DNA of 64,000 nucleotides from Rheinheimera tangshanensis (GTDB taxonomy: Bacteria > Pseudomonadota > Gammaproteobacteria > Enterobacterales > Alteromonadaceae): contig NZ_BMLH01000007.1 of the NCBI RefSeq assembly GCF_014645135.1, positions 111,334 to 175,333 of the forward strand. The letters are read 5' to 3'. Both the position numbers and the translations under genes were made by a program. This document shows, one piece after another, positions 18,801-27,340 of the stretch (position 1 is the first letter of the stretch; each line of letters opens with the position of its first letter). The notes under the pieces were generated by a model. It was not told the DNA's origin. It saw only the letters and a list, made by a program, of their open reading frames with translations, and did not search any database.

Positions 18801-20043
18801 GTTTTGCGTCCACATGAGAGGGATCTTTTTGTAACACCGCATTGTATCTTTGTAGCGCTTGTTCCGCTTTGCCCTGCTTATGTTCCAGTTGAGCAGCAAG
18901 GATTTGAGCTTCGAAGGAGCGAGGTGTTTTTGTAGTCGTCAAGGGCAACACCTGATTCAGCGCCCTCTCGTATTGTTCCTGCTCCATCAGTCGACGAGCC
19001 TGAGTCATCTGAGCATAAAAATCTGCTGATTGATAAGCTTCAGTCCATTGTTTCGATTTAGCCGGGCTTAACGCCATAGCTTTTGCTAAATAGCTTTTAG
19101 CTTCATCAAACTGTTGCTGTTTAAGACGGATCAGACCCAGACCTGCCACAGCGTCGGCATCTTTGGCATTTTCTGCAACGGCGGCTTTAAATAACCGTTC
19201 TGCGTCTTTTAACTTATTGGTATTTAACGCCTGATAACCTCGGCTTCTGTTATTGGTCACCGCGTTATTTTTTTTACGTTGCAGTGTGCTCTGGAAGTAA
19301 TTGATCACCTCTAAATCATTAGGGTGAACACTCATATACTGATCGTAGTACTTTTTATCCGATGCAGAGGCATCAAGCCAGAGCAACGCCTGTCGCCAGT
19401 GGCTGTCGCTTTGTGGTGAAGTCGCCGCCATAGCAGATAACAATTCAATACCCTGCCGCCTGGTATTTTCATCATAACTCAGCACCTGAGCATAAGCCTG
19501 GCGCAGACTACTGTTCAGCGAAGCGCCTTGTGACAATTTGTTGAGCTGCGCTTTGGCTTCTGCAATACCGCCCTTGGTTCCTGCCAACGTCAGATAGTAT
19601 TCAGCAGAGAGCTCCAGCGTCGGAGTCACACCACCAAATACCTCCTGGTAGCGTTTTATGGCGGCGTCGTACTGTCCTTGCGAGCTTAAACGGCGCGCCT
19701 CAGCAAGAGTTGCAGGATCCACGGCCTGCACCGCTTTCGCGGCACCCAGTTGTTTAACCCGTGGATCGGCAGGCGCAATTTGAGCCAATAAATTAGTCCA
19801 CTGCTGCGTTGCTTCTTCATCACCTTCGCGCGCGGCTATCATGCCCATGCGATAAATGGCTTCTTTGTTTTGTGGATCTGCGTTAAGTATCCGCTGCAAT
19901 GCGTCTTTGGCCAGATCGTTCCGGTTTTTTTCCTGCCAAAACTGAGCCTGCTCAAATAATGCAGTAAAAGAGCTAGTGTCATCAGCAGCGAAACCTGGCG
20001 CAAGATAACAAGCAAGAAAGAGTGCAATCATCGACTTATTCAT
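15838..20043 (-). CDS. bcsC: Cellulose export protein BcsC, TPR scaffold plus outer-membrane barrel
   Basis: A 1401-residue protein with a signal peptide (cut after PGFA), a long array of tetratricopeptide repeats through most of the first 800 residues, a Ser/Pro/Asn-rich connector around 810-870, and a C-terminal beta-barrel domain from about 1120. The barrel part contains GYQGDWIDADVGTTPLGF and ends in MKYLIGGFND. The periplasmic TPR region binds the synthase complex and the barrel exports cellulose. Two ANPFRE/SNPFRD units with near-identical DNA lie in the connector. The start overlaps the bcsAB stop by eight bases. Confidence 0.94.
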   Translation of the reverse strand: MNKSMIALFLACYLAPGFAADDTSSFTALFEQAQFWQEKNRNDLAKDALQRILNADPQNKEAIYRMGMIAAREGDEEATQQWTNLLAQIAPADPRVKQLGAAKAVQAVDPATLAEARRLSSQGQYDAAIKRYQEVFGGVTPTLELSAEYYLTLAGTKGGIAEAKAQLNKLSQGASLNSSLRQAYAQVLSYDENTRRQGIELLSAMAATSPQSDSHWRQALLWLDASASDKKYYDQYMSVHPNDLEVINYFQSTLQRKKNNAVTNNRSRGYQALNTNKLKDAERLFKAAVAENAKDADAVAGLGLIRLKQQQFDEAKSYLAKAMALSPAKSKQWTEAYQSADFYAQMTQARRLMEQEQYERALNQVLPLTTTKTPRSFEAQILAAQLEHKQGKAEQALQRYNAVLQKDPSHVDAKLGLIAVLQSQGRWNDAERLAALLPEKDRNRVAYVSQAEVNKLRADAANTNDLLAEISLRRAMKLAPADPWVRLDLARLIARQGDDIRARTIVEPLQAASQSAESRYAAAMFASEQKRWLDVDRIMSSIPQSQRTPAMNALAAQSAARSKFSAVIQRASVGDQAGARQLLIDLHQSSALGAKVVGELANELVQANQTELAYQLVELDLMQELDEKAGDYIGHISVMNESGRSRQARELMTELMLRPDLTEENRRSLMGLQQGLAVREADQLRNSGQLALAYDLLAARLREAPENEELLLAMGRLYESGNKTTEADEIYNYVLKLNPANQQALSGAVNLALAQNDTDKAAQLLSRIDWNSAADPELLVMAARVSQAKGDDNEAAALLLKARKLAYQDASVWGSHTSSGANANPFREPAETASNPFRDKRLSKKQKPATTDIRPSWLPGQAISESQDSLTAASTSTDLFEQIDGMLLDLEQSTQTRVDADVVLRVREGSEGSSGLDSVETPLVVSTGVLGNDRAELSITPTSLNSGSVSGQDVNLFGRGAVVNAASGLSSRINGLAEVLDNVETSALAYYQAQDTFNKANARPETEVTLTEKQRLATLAETARLNFISAADFNFYDALGLTSQNLTGDQFAVINNSIASLLEARGYSDLGLIPTDLNNMETFRQEFAQLRGRLETILGDAQGALNTLAVSTGDPETQRQTGVALAVGYQGDWIDADVGTTPLGFEKTNVVGGVKLQPEVTKNTRVVLQGERRPVKDSLLAYAGTVDHVTGETWGAVTKNGGGVGLNFDNGKTGAYGSVAEHRYEGDNVESNKALSMEVGGYFRPALSMSEQLQLGVHVGYSSFDKNLSKFTFGHGGYFSPQDYVSVAFPVNYSFEMKDARFSVLLAPGFQSYSEDGNSLFPTDTAAQAALDLFYALGAIQQAGYAPSSKSGFGLSFGATGEYMPDPYLRVGGQLGFDSFGDYNETTFRLYMKYLIGGFND

Positions 20044-23000
20044 TATTCCCTGATCCTGTTTTTAGTCTGTTTTGAGCACGCGCACTGAGCAGTGGGAATA
20101 AAATTAAAGCTCCCAAAAATGCAGCCAGCGCTAATCCAATCACCATGAAAACCACATGCTGACCGAAAAACCATCGAACCTCCATGTGCCATGGCATGTC
20201 ACCAGAGGCGACCAACTCACCGGCTCTGGCACTACGAACATGTCCCTGACTATCGAGCAGTGCCATATCACCATGCACCTGGCTGCTGACCAAGGGTTTA
20301 GCCAGCGAATGTAACAACTGTGGTAACTGCTTCGACTTTTCGGCGGTCAGCAACACAACAACCCGGTCGGAGTCGACCGGAGAAACAAAACTAAATAGCC
20401 CTTGCACTTTCTGCGCGCTATCCAGTATCCGATTTGCAGTTTTTACTTCTCTGTCCCAATCGCCTTGCAAAAACCACAAGGAACGGTCAAACCAACTGAA
20501 TGATTTGATAGTCATCCGGTCTTTATGCACATCAAATACACTGCGCTCGAGTAAAGCCGACTCATCTAAATCTTTAAAATTAGAAATAACCAGCAAATCG
20601 TGATTTTTAAGACCTGAAGTGACAGTCAATCCCGTTTTTACATCCATCCCCAGTGCCGGATAACCTGTGTTTTCTCCCATTCTGGCAGCGACTTCCAGTA
20701 AGGTTTGGATTTCCTCGTTGCCAGGGAACACAGGAAGTAAAGCGACGGTTTCGGACAAATCAGCATAACGGGTAAATGGAAAACCAACGCCGACAAAAAA
20801 TGACAGGTTAGGTAACTGAGTAAAATTTTTAGCCTGCGTTAAATCTATGCTGGAATTTTCGAAGATTCGCCCGGCGCTTTCGGCTGGTAACTCAAGCTCG
20901 CAGCCTGTGTCGTTCGCGACAAAATTATAAAAAAGGCTGAGCTTATTCTCGCCGTATAATAAATAAGGAGGGATTTCTATCTGTGCTTGCTCCTGACGGA
21001 TGTCGCGCCCTAATAAGCTATTAAATGAAGCCCATAATCCGCTTTGATTAACTGGTAACGAGGTGAGATATTGATTATTCAGCGACACATCCAGCGTAGA
21101 CTTTTGCTCGTTCAGCCATTGCCCTTCAGGAAAGTTATATTTAATGGTTAATGGGATCACTTCTCTTTCCCAGAAAAACAAATCTGGGGAAACCGTAAAA
21201 TTCACTTCAATCGGGGGATGAAAAAAACCACGGCTGACCAGACGTTCTTCATCCTGTAATTCGCCAAACTCAATAGGTTGCTCAGTGGAAGCCCATCGTG
21301 GTGCATCATAGGGTTTGCGCGCATTCTGTTGCAGCTGTTCTGCTTTTACATAAGTTCCGGTCAAAGAAGACGTGCGGGTCACCAGATGAGTAGCGGCAAC
21401 TTTCAGCTCTTCGGGGGTTCTTCCCATCACCATCAATAACTTGTAAACCGGATTGACAGGGTTTTCAATCAGCCGAAGCTCTGGGCCCTGCACTGGAGGA
21501 ATAGGCAAACCACTGATGGTTTCATTGGGCATCACAAATACGATGGCATTGTCAGCTGGTAGACTATTTCGAATCACAGGAAAAGTAACGGTCTGATACT
21601 GCGCAACGCTTCCGATATAAGACGCAACAATAGCGCTGCTGGTTAAGGTGGCCGAAGTGGTTTTTAGCGGCAATACGATAGGTACTTTAACCAGCCCCAT
21701 GGCTCCTGAGTTAAAAAACGGTTCAGGAAATCGAGCCAAGTCAGTGCTGACCGCTAACCGCTGTAGGGACAGCACTAAGGATGAACGCTTGGCAACGTTC
21801 ACCCAAATATCCTTGGATAACACGTTATTGCACTGCTGCAGAGTTTTCGCATTCAGACGAAAATCAAGATTATTAGAACCCAAAACCAGAGCTGGAGGAA
21901 TGGGGATCTCAACCTGCAACGATTTGGCATTAAAAGGACTTAATTCAATGGTCTGCAGTAATTGTCCATTGAGCATGACATCCAGAAAGCTCTCGTCTTC
22001 CAGCAAAGCGTCGGAGTAATTGAGGTCGAGCTTCAGATTTGCTAACCGGACGAATTCATCTCCACGTATTTTGAAAGTTACGCCAGCTGAAGTCTCATTG
22101 CCGTAGAAGTATAAATCCTCTTTCAGACCAAAATCTTCGAAACCAAAAACCTGAGTACGAATATTGAATGCAGGAGCAGGTACTGCAGCAGTATTTGCTG
22201 CGTTCACTGCAGGCTGTTTTGGCTGAACAGCAGCCTGCTTAGATGTGGCCGGATTATCCAGTGCAGCGCTCAACGCCTGATTAGAAATAATCACAGCAGA
22301 AATTGCTATCAGTACCAACAGCGCCAAACGGGGTCTCCAGCCACTCAGAGGTCTGCTGCGCTGTGAAACCTTATTGGCTCTGTTGTTTTTGTTTTTAATC
22401 GACTCCTGAAACAACCCACTGACTGCGCGCATCACCCGCCATATCGAAGAAAAAATATTATTTTCTTTGCTTTCCGTTGAGTTCGGCAGCCAGGCATCCG
22501 CTCGCCCCATCACAACTTTCACTAATTCACGGCGCTGAGCAACAGGTAAATTCTTAAACTTGAATCGGATACTCTCGTCGTCGCGGTACAGCGTCTCAAC
22601 AGGAAATACCATAGGGACCTGATTCAGATAGATTTCAATATCCACTATTTTTTCGTTGTCAATTTGACTAGACACCGTCTGCACCGATGCGCCGCCCATC
22701 GACAAATTGATTGATTTTGTTTTCAGTGTATGGCCAGTTTCAAGATGCAGGACGACCGGCAAACTGACATCAAGACGAACGGTTTGTCGTACTTGTTTCA
22801 TTTCCCGAGCCACAGCCACAGACGCAAACAACATAATGCAGCTAAAACCTGCCCAGAATAAATTCAACAACAGAACTTTTGGCTCGACTTGATAATGCTC
22901 GCTCCAAATCAACTGTACTATGCCGGATAAAAAACCACACAACAGCAGAACCAGAGTAAAAAGATGTGGCTTGACCATGTCGTAATCGAAATAGCCGTTT

Positions 23001-24463
23001 TCCAGTAAACCTCCTTTTTCCGTGACATTAAACTTACCCTTACGGGGATTAACCAAAGTCGCGATAGTGGGTAACACCAGATGGAAAGATAATACCGCTT
23101 CATAAATCTCGCCCCAAAAGGTGTGCCGGAACTTGCCCTGCAATCTTGAGTTGGTATAAGTGGTGAAAAATAAATGAGGCAAAGCGTAAGCCAGAATCAT
23201 CTCCGGCGATGCATCAATAATATTTTGGCCGAACAACAGGTAGCACAGAGGTGCGGTTAAAAAAACGATTCTGGGTAAAGAAAAAAGAAAATGCAGCATA
23301 GCATTGAGGTAACAAAGCCGTTGAGGTAAAGATAACCCTCTGCCGAATAACGGATTATCCAGTCGAAGTATTTGCAGCATGCCTCTGGCCCAGCGAGCCC
23401 GTTGTCCTATGTGTAACGCAAGGCGCTCTGTGGCCAGCCCTGCTGCCAACGGCAGCGCCAGAAAAGCTGAATTCCAGCCACGACGTTGTAATTTGAGTGC
23501 GGTATGCGCATCCTCTGTCACGGTTTCAACCGCAAAACCACCAATTTCTTCAATAGCGCTGCGACGTATGACGGCACAAGAGCCACAAAAGAACGCAGCG
23601 TTCCAGAAATCATTGCCTTTTTGCACTGGACCATAAAATAACTCCCCTTCTCTTGGGATTTCATCCCCAATCGTCAGGTTGCGCTCAAACGGATCTGGCG
23701 AATAGAAGTAGTGTGGCGTTTGCATTAACGCCAGTTTTTTATCTTTGATAAAGGCGCCAACTGTTGCCTGCAAAAATGCCCGGGTTGAAACGTGATCGCA
23801 GTCAAAAATACAGATCAGCTCACCACTGGTCATGGTGATGGCGTTGTTCAGGTTGCCTGCTTTTGCATGATTGTTGTTGTCGCGTGTGATATAACCGACG
23901 CCGGCTTCAACAGCAAAAGCACCGAACTCAGCCCTGCGACCGTCGTCCAGGATATAAACCCTGATCTTTTCAGGTGGATAATCGATATTTTGCGCAGCCA
24001 GAACCGTATCTTTGACGACATCCAGGCTTTCGTTATAGGTAGGAATGTAAACATCGACTGTCGGCCACAAGGCAATGTCATCCGGCATAGGTTCAATTCT
24101 TCGCTCCAGTGGCCAGATGGTCTGAAAAAATCCCAGTGTCAGAATAATCCAGGCGTAGAACTCTGCCGCAAGCAGACCAAGACTTAAAAAGCCTTCCATA
24201 AAACTATCGAAAACTAAGGTGTCGGTGGTTCGCCAATACAGATAGCGTGTGGAAACAATCACACACATCAGAAGCATAACAACGTGAGTCCAATGGTTCT
24301 TGCGCCTCGACACCAGAAACAGCATCACAGCACAACTGACGGCAAACAGGACCTGATTTGATAAACTCAGTGGCGTTGTAACAATAACAAAAGCAACGGC
24401 CAGCCAAAACAGCACGGCCACAGCACTAAGTATGCCTGATGGCGTTGAATGATTCCCTTTCAT
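20036..24463 (-). CDS. bcsAB: Fused cellulose synthase BcsA-BcsB
   Basis: A single 1475-residue reading frame joining both cellulose synthase subunits. BcsA part (about 1-695): membrane helices, LDDG at 172-175, DCD at 221-223, FFCGS at 291-295, TED at 316-318, QRARW at 354-358, then a PilZ domain with RxxxR (R559, R563) and N586-x-S-x2-G591 for c-di-GMP. A basic linker and a membrane helix (about 711-728) follow. The BcsB part (about 765-1475) has carbohydrate-binding and flavodoxin-like regions and a C-terminal membrane helix. The linking helix stands where separate BcsB has its signal peptide. No stop or frameshift lies between the halves. The fusion is known from Komagataeibacter AcsAB. 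Confidence 0.95.
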   Translation of the reverse strand: MKGNHSTPSGILSAVAVLFWLAVAFVIVTTPLSLSNQVLFAVSCAVMLFLVSRRKNHWTHVVMLLMCVIVSTRYLYWRTTDTLVFDSFMEGFLSLGLLAAEFYAWIILTLGFFQTIWPLERRIEPMPDDIALWPTVDVYIPTYNESLDVVKDTVLAAQNIDYPPEKIRVYILDDGRRAEFGAFAVEAGVGYITRDNNNHAKAGNLNNAITMTSGELICIFDCDHVSTRAFLQATVGAFIKDKKLALMQTPHYFYSPDPFERNLTIGDEIPREGELFYGPVQKGNDFWNAAFFCGSCAVIRRSAIEEIGGFAVETVTEDAHTALKLQRRGWNSAFLALPLAAGLATERLALHIGQRARWARGMLQILRLDNPLFGRGLSLPQRLCYLNAMLHFLFSLPRIVFLTAPLCYLLFGQNIIDASPEMILAYALPHLFFTTYTNSRLQGKFRHTFWGEIYEAVLSFHLVLPTIATLVNPRKGKFNVTEKGGLLENGYFDYDMVKPHLFTLVLLLCGFLSGIVQLIWSEHYQVEPKVLLLNLFWAGFSCIMLFASVAVAREMKQVRQTVRLDVSLPVVLHLETGHTLKTKSINLSMGGASVQTVSSQIDNEKIVDIEIYLNQVPMVFPVETLYRDDESIRFKFKNLPVAQRRELVKVVMGRADAWLPNSTESKENNIFSSIWRVMRAVSGLFQESIKNKNNRANKVSQRSRPLSGWRPRLALLVLIAISAVIISNQALSAALDNPATSKQAAVQPKQPAVNAANTAAVPAPAFNIRTQVFGFEDFGLKEDLYFYGNETSAGVTFKIRGDEFVRLANLKLDLNYSDALLEDESFLDVMLNGQLLQTIELSPFNAKSLQVEIPIPPALVLGSNNLDFRLNAKTLQQCNNVLSKDIWVNVAKRSSLVLSLQRLAVSTDLARFPEPFFNSGAMGLVKVPIVLPLKTTSATLTSSAIVASYIGSVAQYQTVTFPVIRNSLPADNAIVFVMPNETISGLPIPPVQGPELRLIENPVNPVYKLLMVMGRTPEELKVAATHLVTRTSSLTGTYVKAEQLQQNARKPYDAPRWASTEQPIEFGELQDEERLVSRGFFHPPIEVNFTVSPDLFFWEREVIPLTIKYNFPEGQWLNEQKSTLDVSLNNQYLTSLPVNQSGLWASFNSLLGRDIRQEQAQIEIPPYLLYGENKLSLFYNFVANDTGCELELPAESAGRIFENSSIDLTQAKNFTQLPNLSFFVGVGFPFTRYADLSETVALLPVFPGNEEIQTLLEVAARMGENTGYPALGMDVKTGLTVTSGLKNHDLLVISNFKDLDESALLERSVFDVHKDRMTIKSFSWFDRSLWFLQGDWDREVKTANRILDSAQKVQGLFSFVSPVDSDRVVVLLTAEKSKQLPQLLHSLAKPLVSSQVHGDMALLDSQGHVRSARAGELVASGDMPWHMEVRWFFGQHVVFMVIGLALAAFLGALILFPLLSARAQNRLKTGSGNNE

Positions 24464-24477
24464 GAAATACCTTGCAG

Positions 24478-25260
24478 CTATCTATTATATTTTTTGTATT
24501 CGCTCGCCTGGAGTACAGGAAGGATGCGATGAATATTCCTGGCAATATTATCTATATCCGCTGCCACAGAGGATGCTCGGGCATACCTGAACACAGACGT
24601 TTGGCTCGCATTGGCTTCCGGTACAGCTTCATCACGATGAACTATCCCAAGCAAGGAAGCAGATAATCGTTTATTTAAAAACTCGGTGATCTCACGATTC
24701 AGTTGGCTTCGCATATCTATCTGGTTCAGTAAGAAATACGTTCTGCTTTTTGCCGATTCACCGTAAAACTCGCCAGACTCAATCTCAGGCAAAACACTCA
24801 ATGACGCACTGTCTGCCAACAAAACGTTGATAATCATGGGTTCCAGCAAAGAAAGTGCCTGCAATGCAGCTGATGGACCCGGCGGTAAATCTGCAATAAT
24901 TACAGTGTCAGGCTGATTGAGTAAAGGCTGCAATCTGCTGATAAGAAAATCTGGATCTGAGCGCAATTTTTGCTCATAGGCTTCGATCTGATGTTTACTG
25001 ACCCGCCCATACGGGAGGAAACGTACGCCAGAATCCGATTCTTTCAGAAGCCGGCTCCAGTCGGTTTTCGTATGAAAAAACTCGACATAACCACTTGAAT
25101 CACTCAAGGGCATACCAAAATGCAGTCTGACAGCGTTTTGGTTATCAAAATCAATAACTATCACTCGATGGCCGAGTCGCTGTATGGCGTAAGCGATATT
25201 GGCAGCCATAGTGGTTTTCCCAACGCCACCTTTAGGAGACGCTATACAGATGATACACAT
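24478..25260 (-). CDS. bcsQ: Cellulose biosynthesis ATPase BcsQ
   Basis: A 260-residue ParA/MinD-like ATPase with the deviant Walker A motif KGGVGKTT at residues 10-17 and the switch-region Asp in VIADLPPGPS. BcsQ helps place or assemble the cellulose synthase complex at the cell pole or membrane. It overlaps the upstream bcsP/R gene at the TAATG junction and lies 14 bases before bcsAB, so it is part of the same transcript. Confidence 0.92.
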   Translation of the reverse strand: MCIICIASPKGGVGKTTMAANIAYAIQRLGHRVIVIDFDNQNAVRLHFGMPLSDSSGYVEFFHTKTDWSRLLKESDSGVRFLPYGRVSKHQIEAYEQKLRSDPDFLISRLQPLLNQPDTVIIADLPPGPSAALQALSLLEPMIINVLLADSASLSVLPEIESGEFYGESAKSRTYFLLNQIDMRSQLNREITEFLNKRLSASLLGIVHRDEAVPEANASQTSVFRYARASSVAADIDNIARNIHRILPVLQASEYKKYNR

Positions 25261-25688
25261 TAACCGACTCGCTCGAAAAATGACTGCAATGAATTCGTTT
25301 CTACTGGACGTTCCTGAAGAACTTCTGGTTGTGGATTCTTTTTGAATAGACGAGAAAAACCTTGTTGTGCAGCGCTGTTTTGATGAGGGTAATCTGCAGC
25401 CTGTAACTTAGATACTTCTTCTGCTCGTTGAACAGGTGCTCTTTCTGTTGCCACGCTATTTGAATCGGTGACGGCAAAACCAGACTGCTTTGGATTAGAA
25501 GAATGAGTGAGCGGAAGTACTCTGTCACTTTGGGATTCGACAGGTTGAGGCTTATAATTAGCCACTTCGTTCAGTAGATGCCATTTAGAATGCCCCGTAG
25601 AAACTGAGTCGTTATGAAAGCTTCGATAATTAAGCTCTCCATCACTGACTTTGCTGACAAACCTCAGTACATCATCATAATTATCCAT
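25260..25688 (-). CDS. BcsR/BcsP-family cellulose biosynthesis protein
   Basis: A 142-residue protein. Its first 45 residues (DDVLRFVSKVSDGELNYRSF ... SKWHLLNEVA) have the same spacing as the short BcsR module (a DY/NY pair followed by K/R-W-x-LL-x-E). The rest is a low-complexity, probably unfolded region that ends LQSFFERVG, like the tail of BcsP proteins. In E. coli, BcsR works with BcsQ on the inner-membrane synthase complex. It is the first gene of the bcs operon and overlaps bcsQ. The call rests on the N-terminal pattern and position. Confidence 0.72.
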   Translation of the reverse strand: MDNYDDVLRFVSKVSDGELNYRSFHNDSVSTGHSKWHLLNEVANYKPQPVESQSDRVLPLTHSSNPKQSGFAVTDSNSVATERAPVQRAEEVSKLQAADYPHQNSAAQQGFSRLFKKNPQPEVLQERPVETNSLQSFFERVG

Positions 25689-26043
25689 TCCCCCCCCTTA
25701 CAACAAGCTCATCAGCGTCCACTGCAACCTTGTAGTTCACTAAATATCATTAGTTAACGAAAACTGTAGCGACAATTACAATGTATCATTTTTTTCATTA
25801 TTGCACGCCATTATTGAGTTTTCAAACTTATTTATTAAATTTTATTGATACTAATGATAAAAGACGTCAATTAACTTAGATTAATTGATTCAATTACGAA
25901 AATTTGAAACAGAAAATTAAACTATGGCCAAAAGAAAATGGGGTGTCAGGAATGGAAGACATTCAACATTCGGGGAGTTATCAAATTTAAGGGGAAGCTT
26001 ATGGCTGAAGACACTATAGCGGAGGTTTATTTACATGCTCTTA
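25689..26043. other. AT-rich intergenic region upstream of the bcs operon
   Basis: About 355 bases with no supported gene between bcsP/R and the rplT terminator. The stretch 25735-25920 is very AT-rich and should hold the bcs promoter, which reads leftward. A 31-codon frame from 25924 has no convincing ribosome-binding site and no recognisable product, so I do not call it. No clear operator could be read by eye. Confidence 0.6.
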
Positions 26044-26080
26044 TAAAAACGAACGCCAGCCAACAGAGTTGGCCGGCGTT
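26044..26080 (-). terminator. Intrinsic terminator after rplT
   Basis: A 13-bp stem (one G-U pair in RNA) with a 3-base loop at 26052-26080. On the minus strand it is followed by CGTTTTTATA, a good U-run. It ends the thrS-infC-rpmI-rplT transcript. Confidence 0.85.
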
Positions 26081-26099
26081 ACAGATTCTGCTCAAAGAA

Positions 26100-26459
26100 T
26101 TAAGCAGTTAAAGCTTCTTTTGCCTTAGCGACTAAAGCAGCAAATGCGCCTTTGTCGTATACAGCGATATCAGCCAGGATCTTACGGTCGATTTCAACAG
26201 ATGCTCTTTTCAGACCATCGATGAAGCGGCTGTATGATAAACCGTTCTGACGAGATGCAGCGTTGATACGCGCGATCCACAGTTGACGGAATTGACGTTT
26301 ACGTTGACGACGGTCACGGTAAGCGTATTGGCCAGCTTTAATAACTGCCTGGAAAGCGACACGATAAACACGACTGCGGGCACCGTAGTAACCTTTAGCC
26401 TGGTTTAACACCTTCTTGTGACGAGCGCGAGCTGTCACACCACGTTTTACTCTTGGCAT
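26100..26459 (-). CDS. rplT: 50S ribosomal protein L20
   Basis: A 119-residue basic protein beginning [18 protein letters not shown], the conserved L20 N terminus. Its length matches E. coli L20 (118). It binds 23S rRNA early in large-subunit assembly and in E. coli represses translation of rpmI-rplT. It lies 16 bases after rpmI. Confidence 0.98.
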   Translation of the reverse strand: MPRVKRGVTARARHKKVLNQAKGYYGARSRVYRVAFQAVIKAGQYAYRDRRQRKRQFRQLWIARINAASRQNGLSYSRFIDGLKRASVEIDRKILADIAVYDKGAFAALVAKAKEALTA

Positions 26460-26475
26460 TTAAAATCTCCTAATA

Positions 26476-26673
26476 TTATGCGTATGGCAGACAACGAGCG
26501 ATACCAGCCACGTCAACTTTTGCAACTAACGTTTTTGGACCTAACTGACGCTTACGCTTAGAAGACTTCTTCGTCAAAATGTGGCGAAGATGTGATTGCT
26601 TACGTTTAAAACCGCCTGAGCCGGTTTTTTTAAAGCGCTTTGCAGCACCTTTGTTGGTTTTCATCTTTGGCAT
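26476..26673 (-). CDS. rpmI: 50S ribosomal protein L35
   Basis: A 65-residue basic protein beginning [20 protein letters not shown], the L35 signature. Its length equals E. coli L35. It lies directly upstream of rplT and downstream of a strong hairpin that separates it from infC. Confidence 0.98.
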   Translation of the reverse strand: MPKMKTNKGAAKRFKKTGSGGFKRKQSHLRHILTKKSSKRKRQLGPKTLVAKVDVAGIARCLPYA

Positions 26674-26719
26674 AGTTAAATAACTCGCATTGTTTAAATT
26701 ACAACGAATAATAAGGCGA

Positions 26720-26747
26720 TAAAAAACGCCGCTTTATTCAAGCGGCG
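26720..26747 (-). terminator. Terminator or attenuator between infC and rpmI
   Basis: An 8-bp GC-rich stem (CGCCGCTT and its complement) with a 5-base loop. On the minus strand a run of six T follows, a textbook intrinsic terminator shape. It lies between infC and rpmI, so it should reduce read-through into rpmI-rplT. These would then need a separate promoter or antitermination. Confidence 0.8.
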
Positions 26748-26770
26748 TATCTTATGCTTGAAAGCTCTTA

Positions 26771-27313
26771 TTACTTCTTATTTGGGGCCAGCATCATGAT
26801 CATCTGACGACCCTCAACACGGCTTGGGAAAGATTCGCAGATAGCAATATCTGACATATCTTCTTTAATCCGGTTAAGCATCTCAATACCGATGTCCAGA
26901 TGCGCCATTTCACGACCACGATAGCGCAGCGTTACTTTAGCTTTGTCACCCTCTTCAATGAAGCGACGCAGGTTGCGTAGTTTTACCTGGTAATCGCCTT
27001 CATCAGTTCCAGGCCGGAATTTTATTTCCTTGATCTGGATCTGTTTTTGCTTTTTCTTCTGCTCTTTAGCAGCTTTGCCTTTCTCAAACAGGAACTTACC
27101 ATAGTCCATCAACTTACAAACAGGTGGTTCAGCGGTTGGGCTAATCTCTACCAAGTCAGCGCCTGCTTCTTCTGCTAAACGAATAGCTTCTGAAGTGATT
27201 ACTACACCTAATTGCTCACCTTCCAGACCTAACAAGCGTACTTCTTTAACGTTGATTTCTTCGTTAATACGGTTTGGTCTGTTCGCCGGTAAAGTTTTCT
27301 TTCCTACTTTAAT
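26771..27313 (-). CDS. infC: Translation initiation factor IF-3, AUU start
   Basis: IF-3 of 180 residues, recognised by [20 protein letters not shown] and the C-terminal [10 protein letters not shown]. It binds the 30S subunit and checks initiator tRNA and start codons. A GGAGG ribosome-binding site at 27322-27326 lies eight bases before an ATT codon at 27313-27311, with no ATG, GTG or TTG between. The TTG further upstream overlaps the GGAGG itself and would give an ill-fitting N terminus. This is the rare AUU start known from E. coli infC, through which IF-3 controls its own translation. Confidence 0.95.
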   Translation of the reverse strand: MKVGKKTLPANRPNRINEEINVKEVRLLGLEGEQLGVVITSEAIRLAEEAGADLVEISPTAEPPVCKLMDYGKFLFEKGKAAKEQKKKQKQIQIKEIKFRPGTDEGDYQVKLRNLRRFIEEGDKAKVTLRYRGREMAHLDIGIEMLNRIKEDMSDIAICESFPSRVEGRQMIMMLAPNKK

Positions 27314-27340
27314 AGTATGTTCCTCCAAGAGTGAAAATAA

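Noticed and set aside
25924-26019. 31-codon frame starting MAKRKWG in the bcs upstream region
   Set aside because: No ribosome-binding site with good spacing and no recognisable family; it lies in intergenic DNA.
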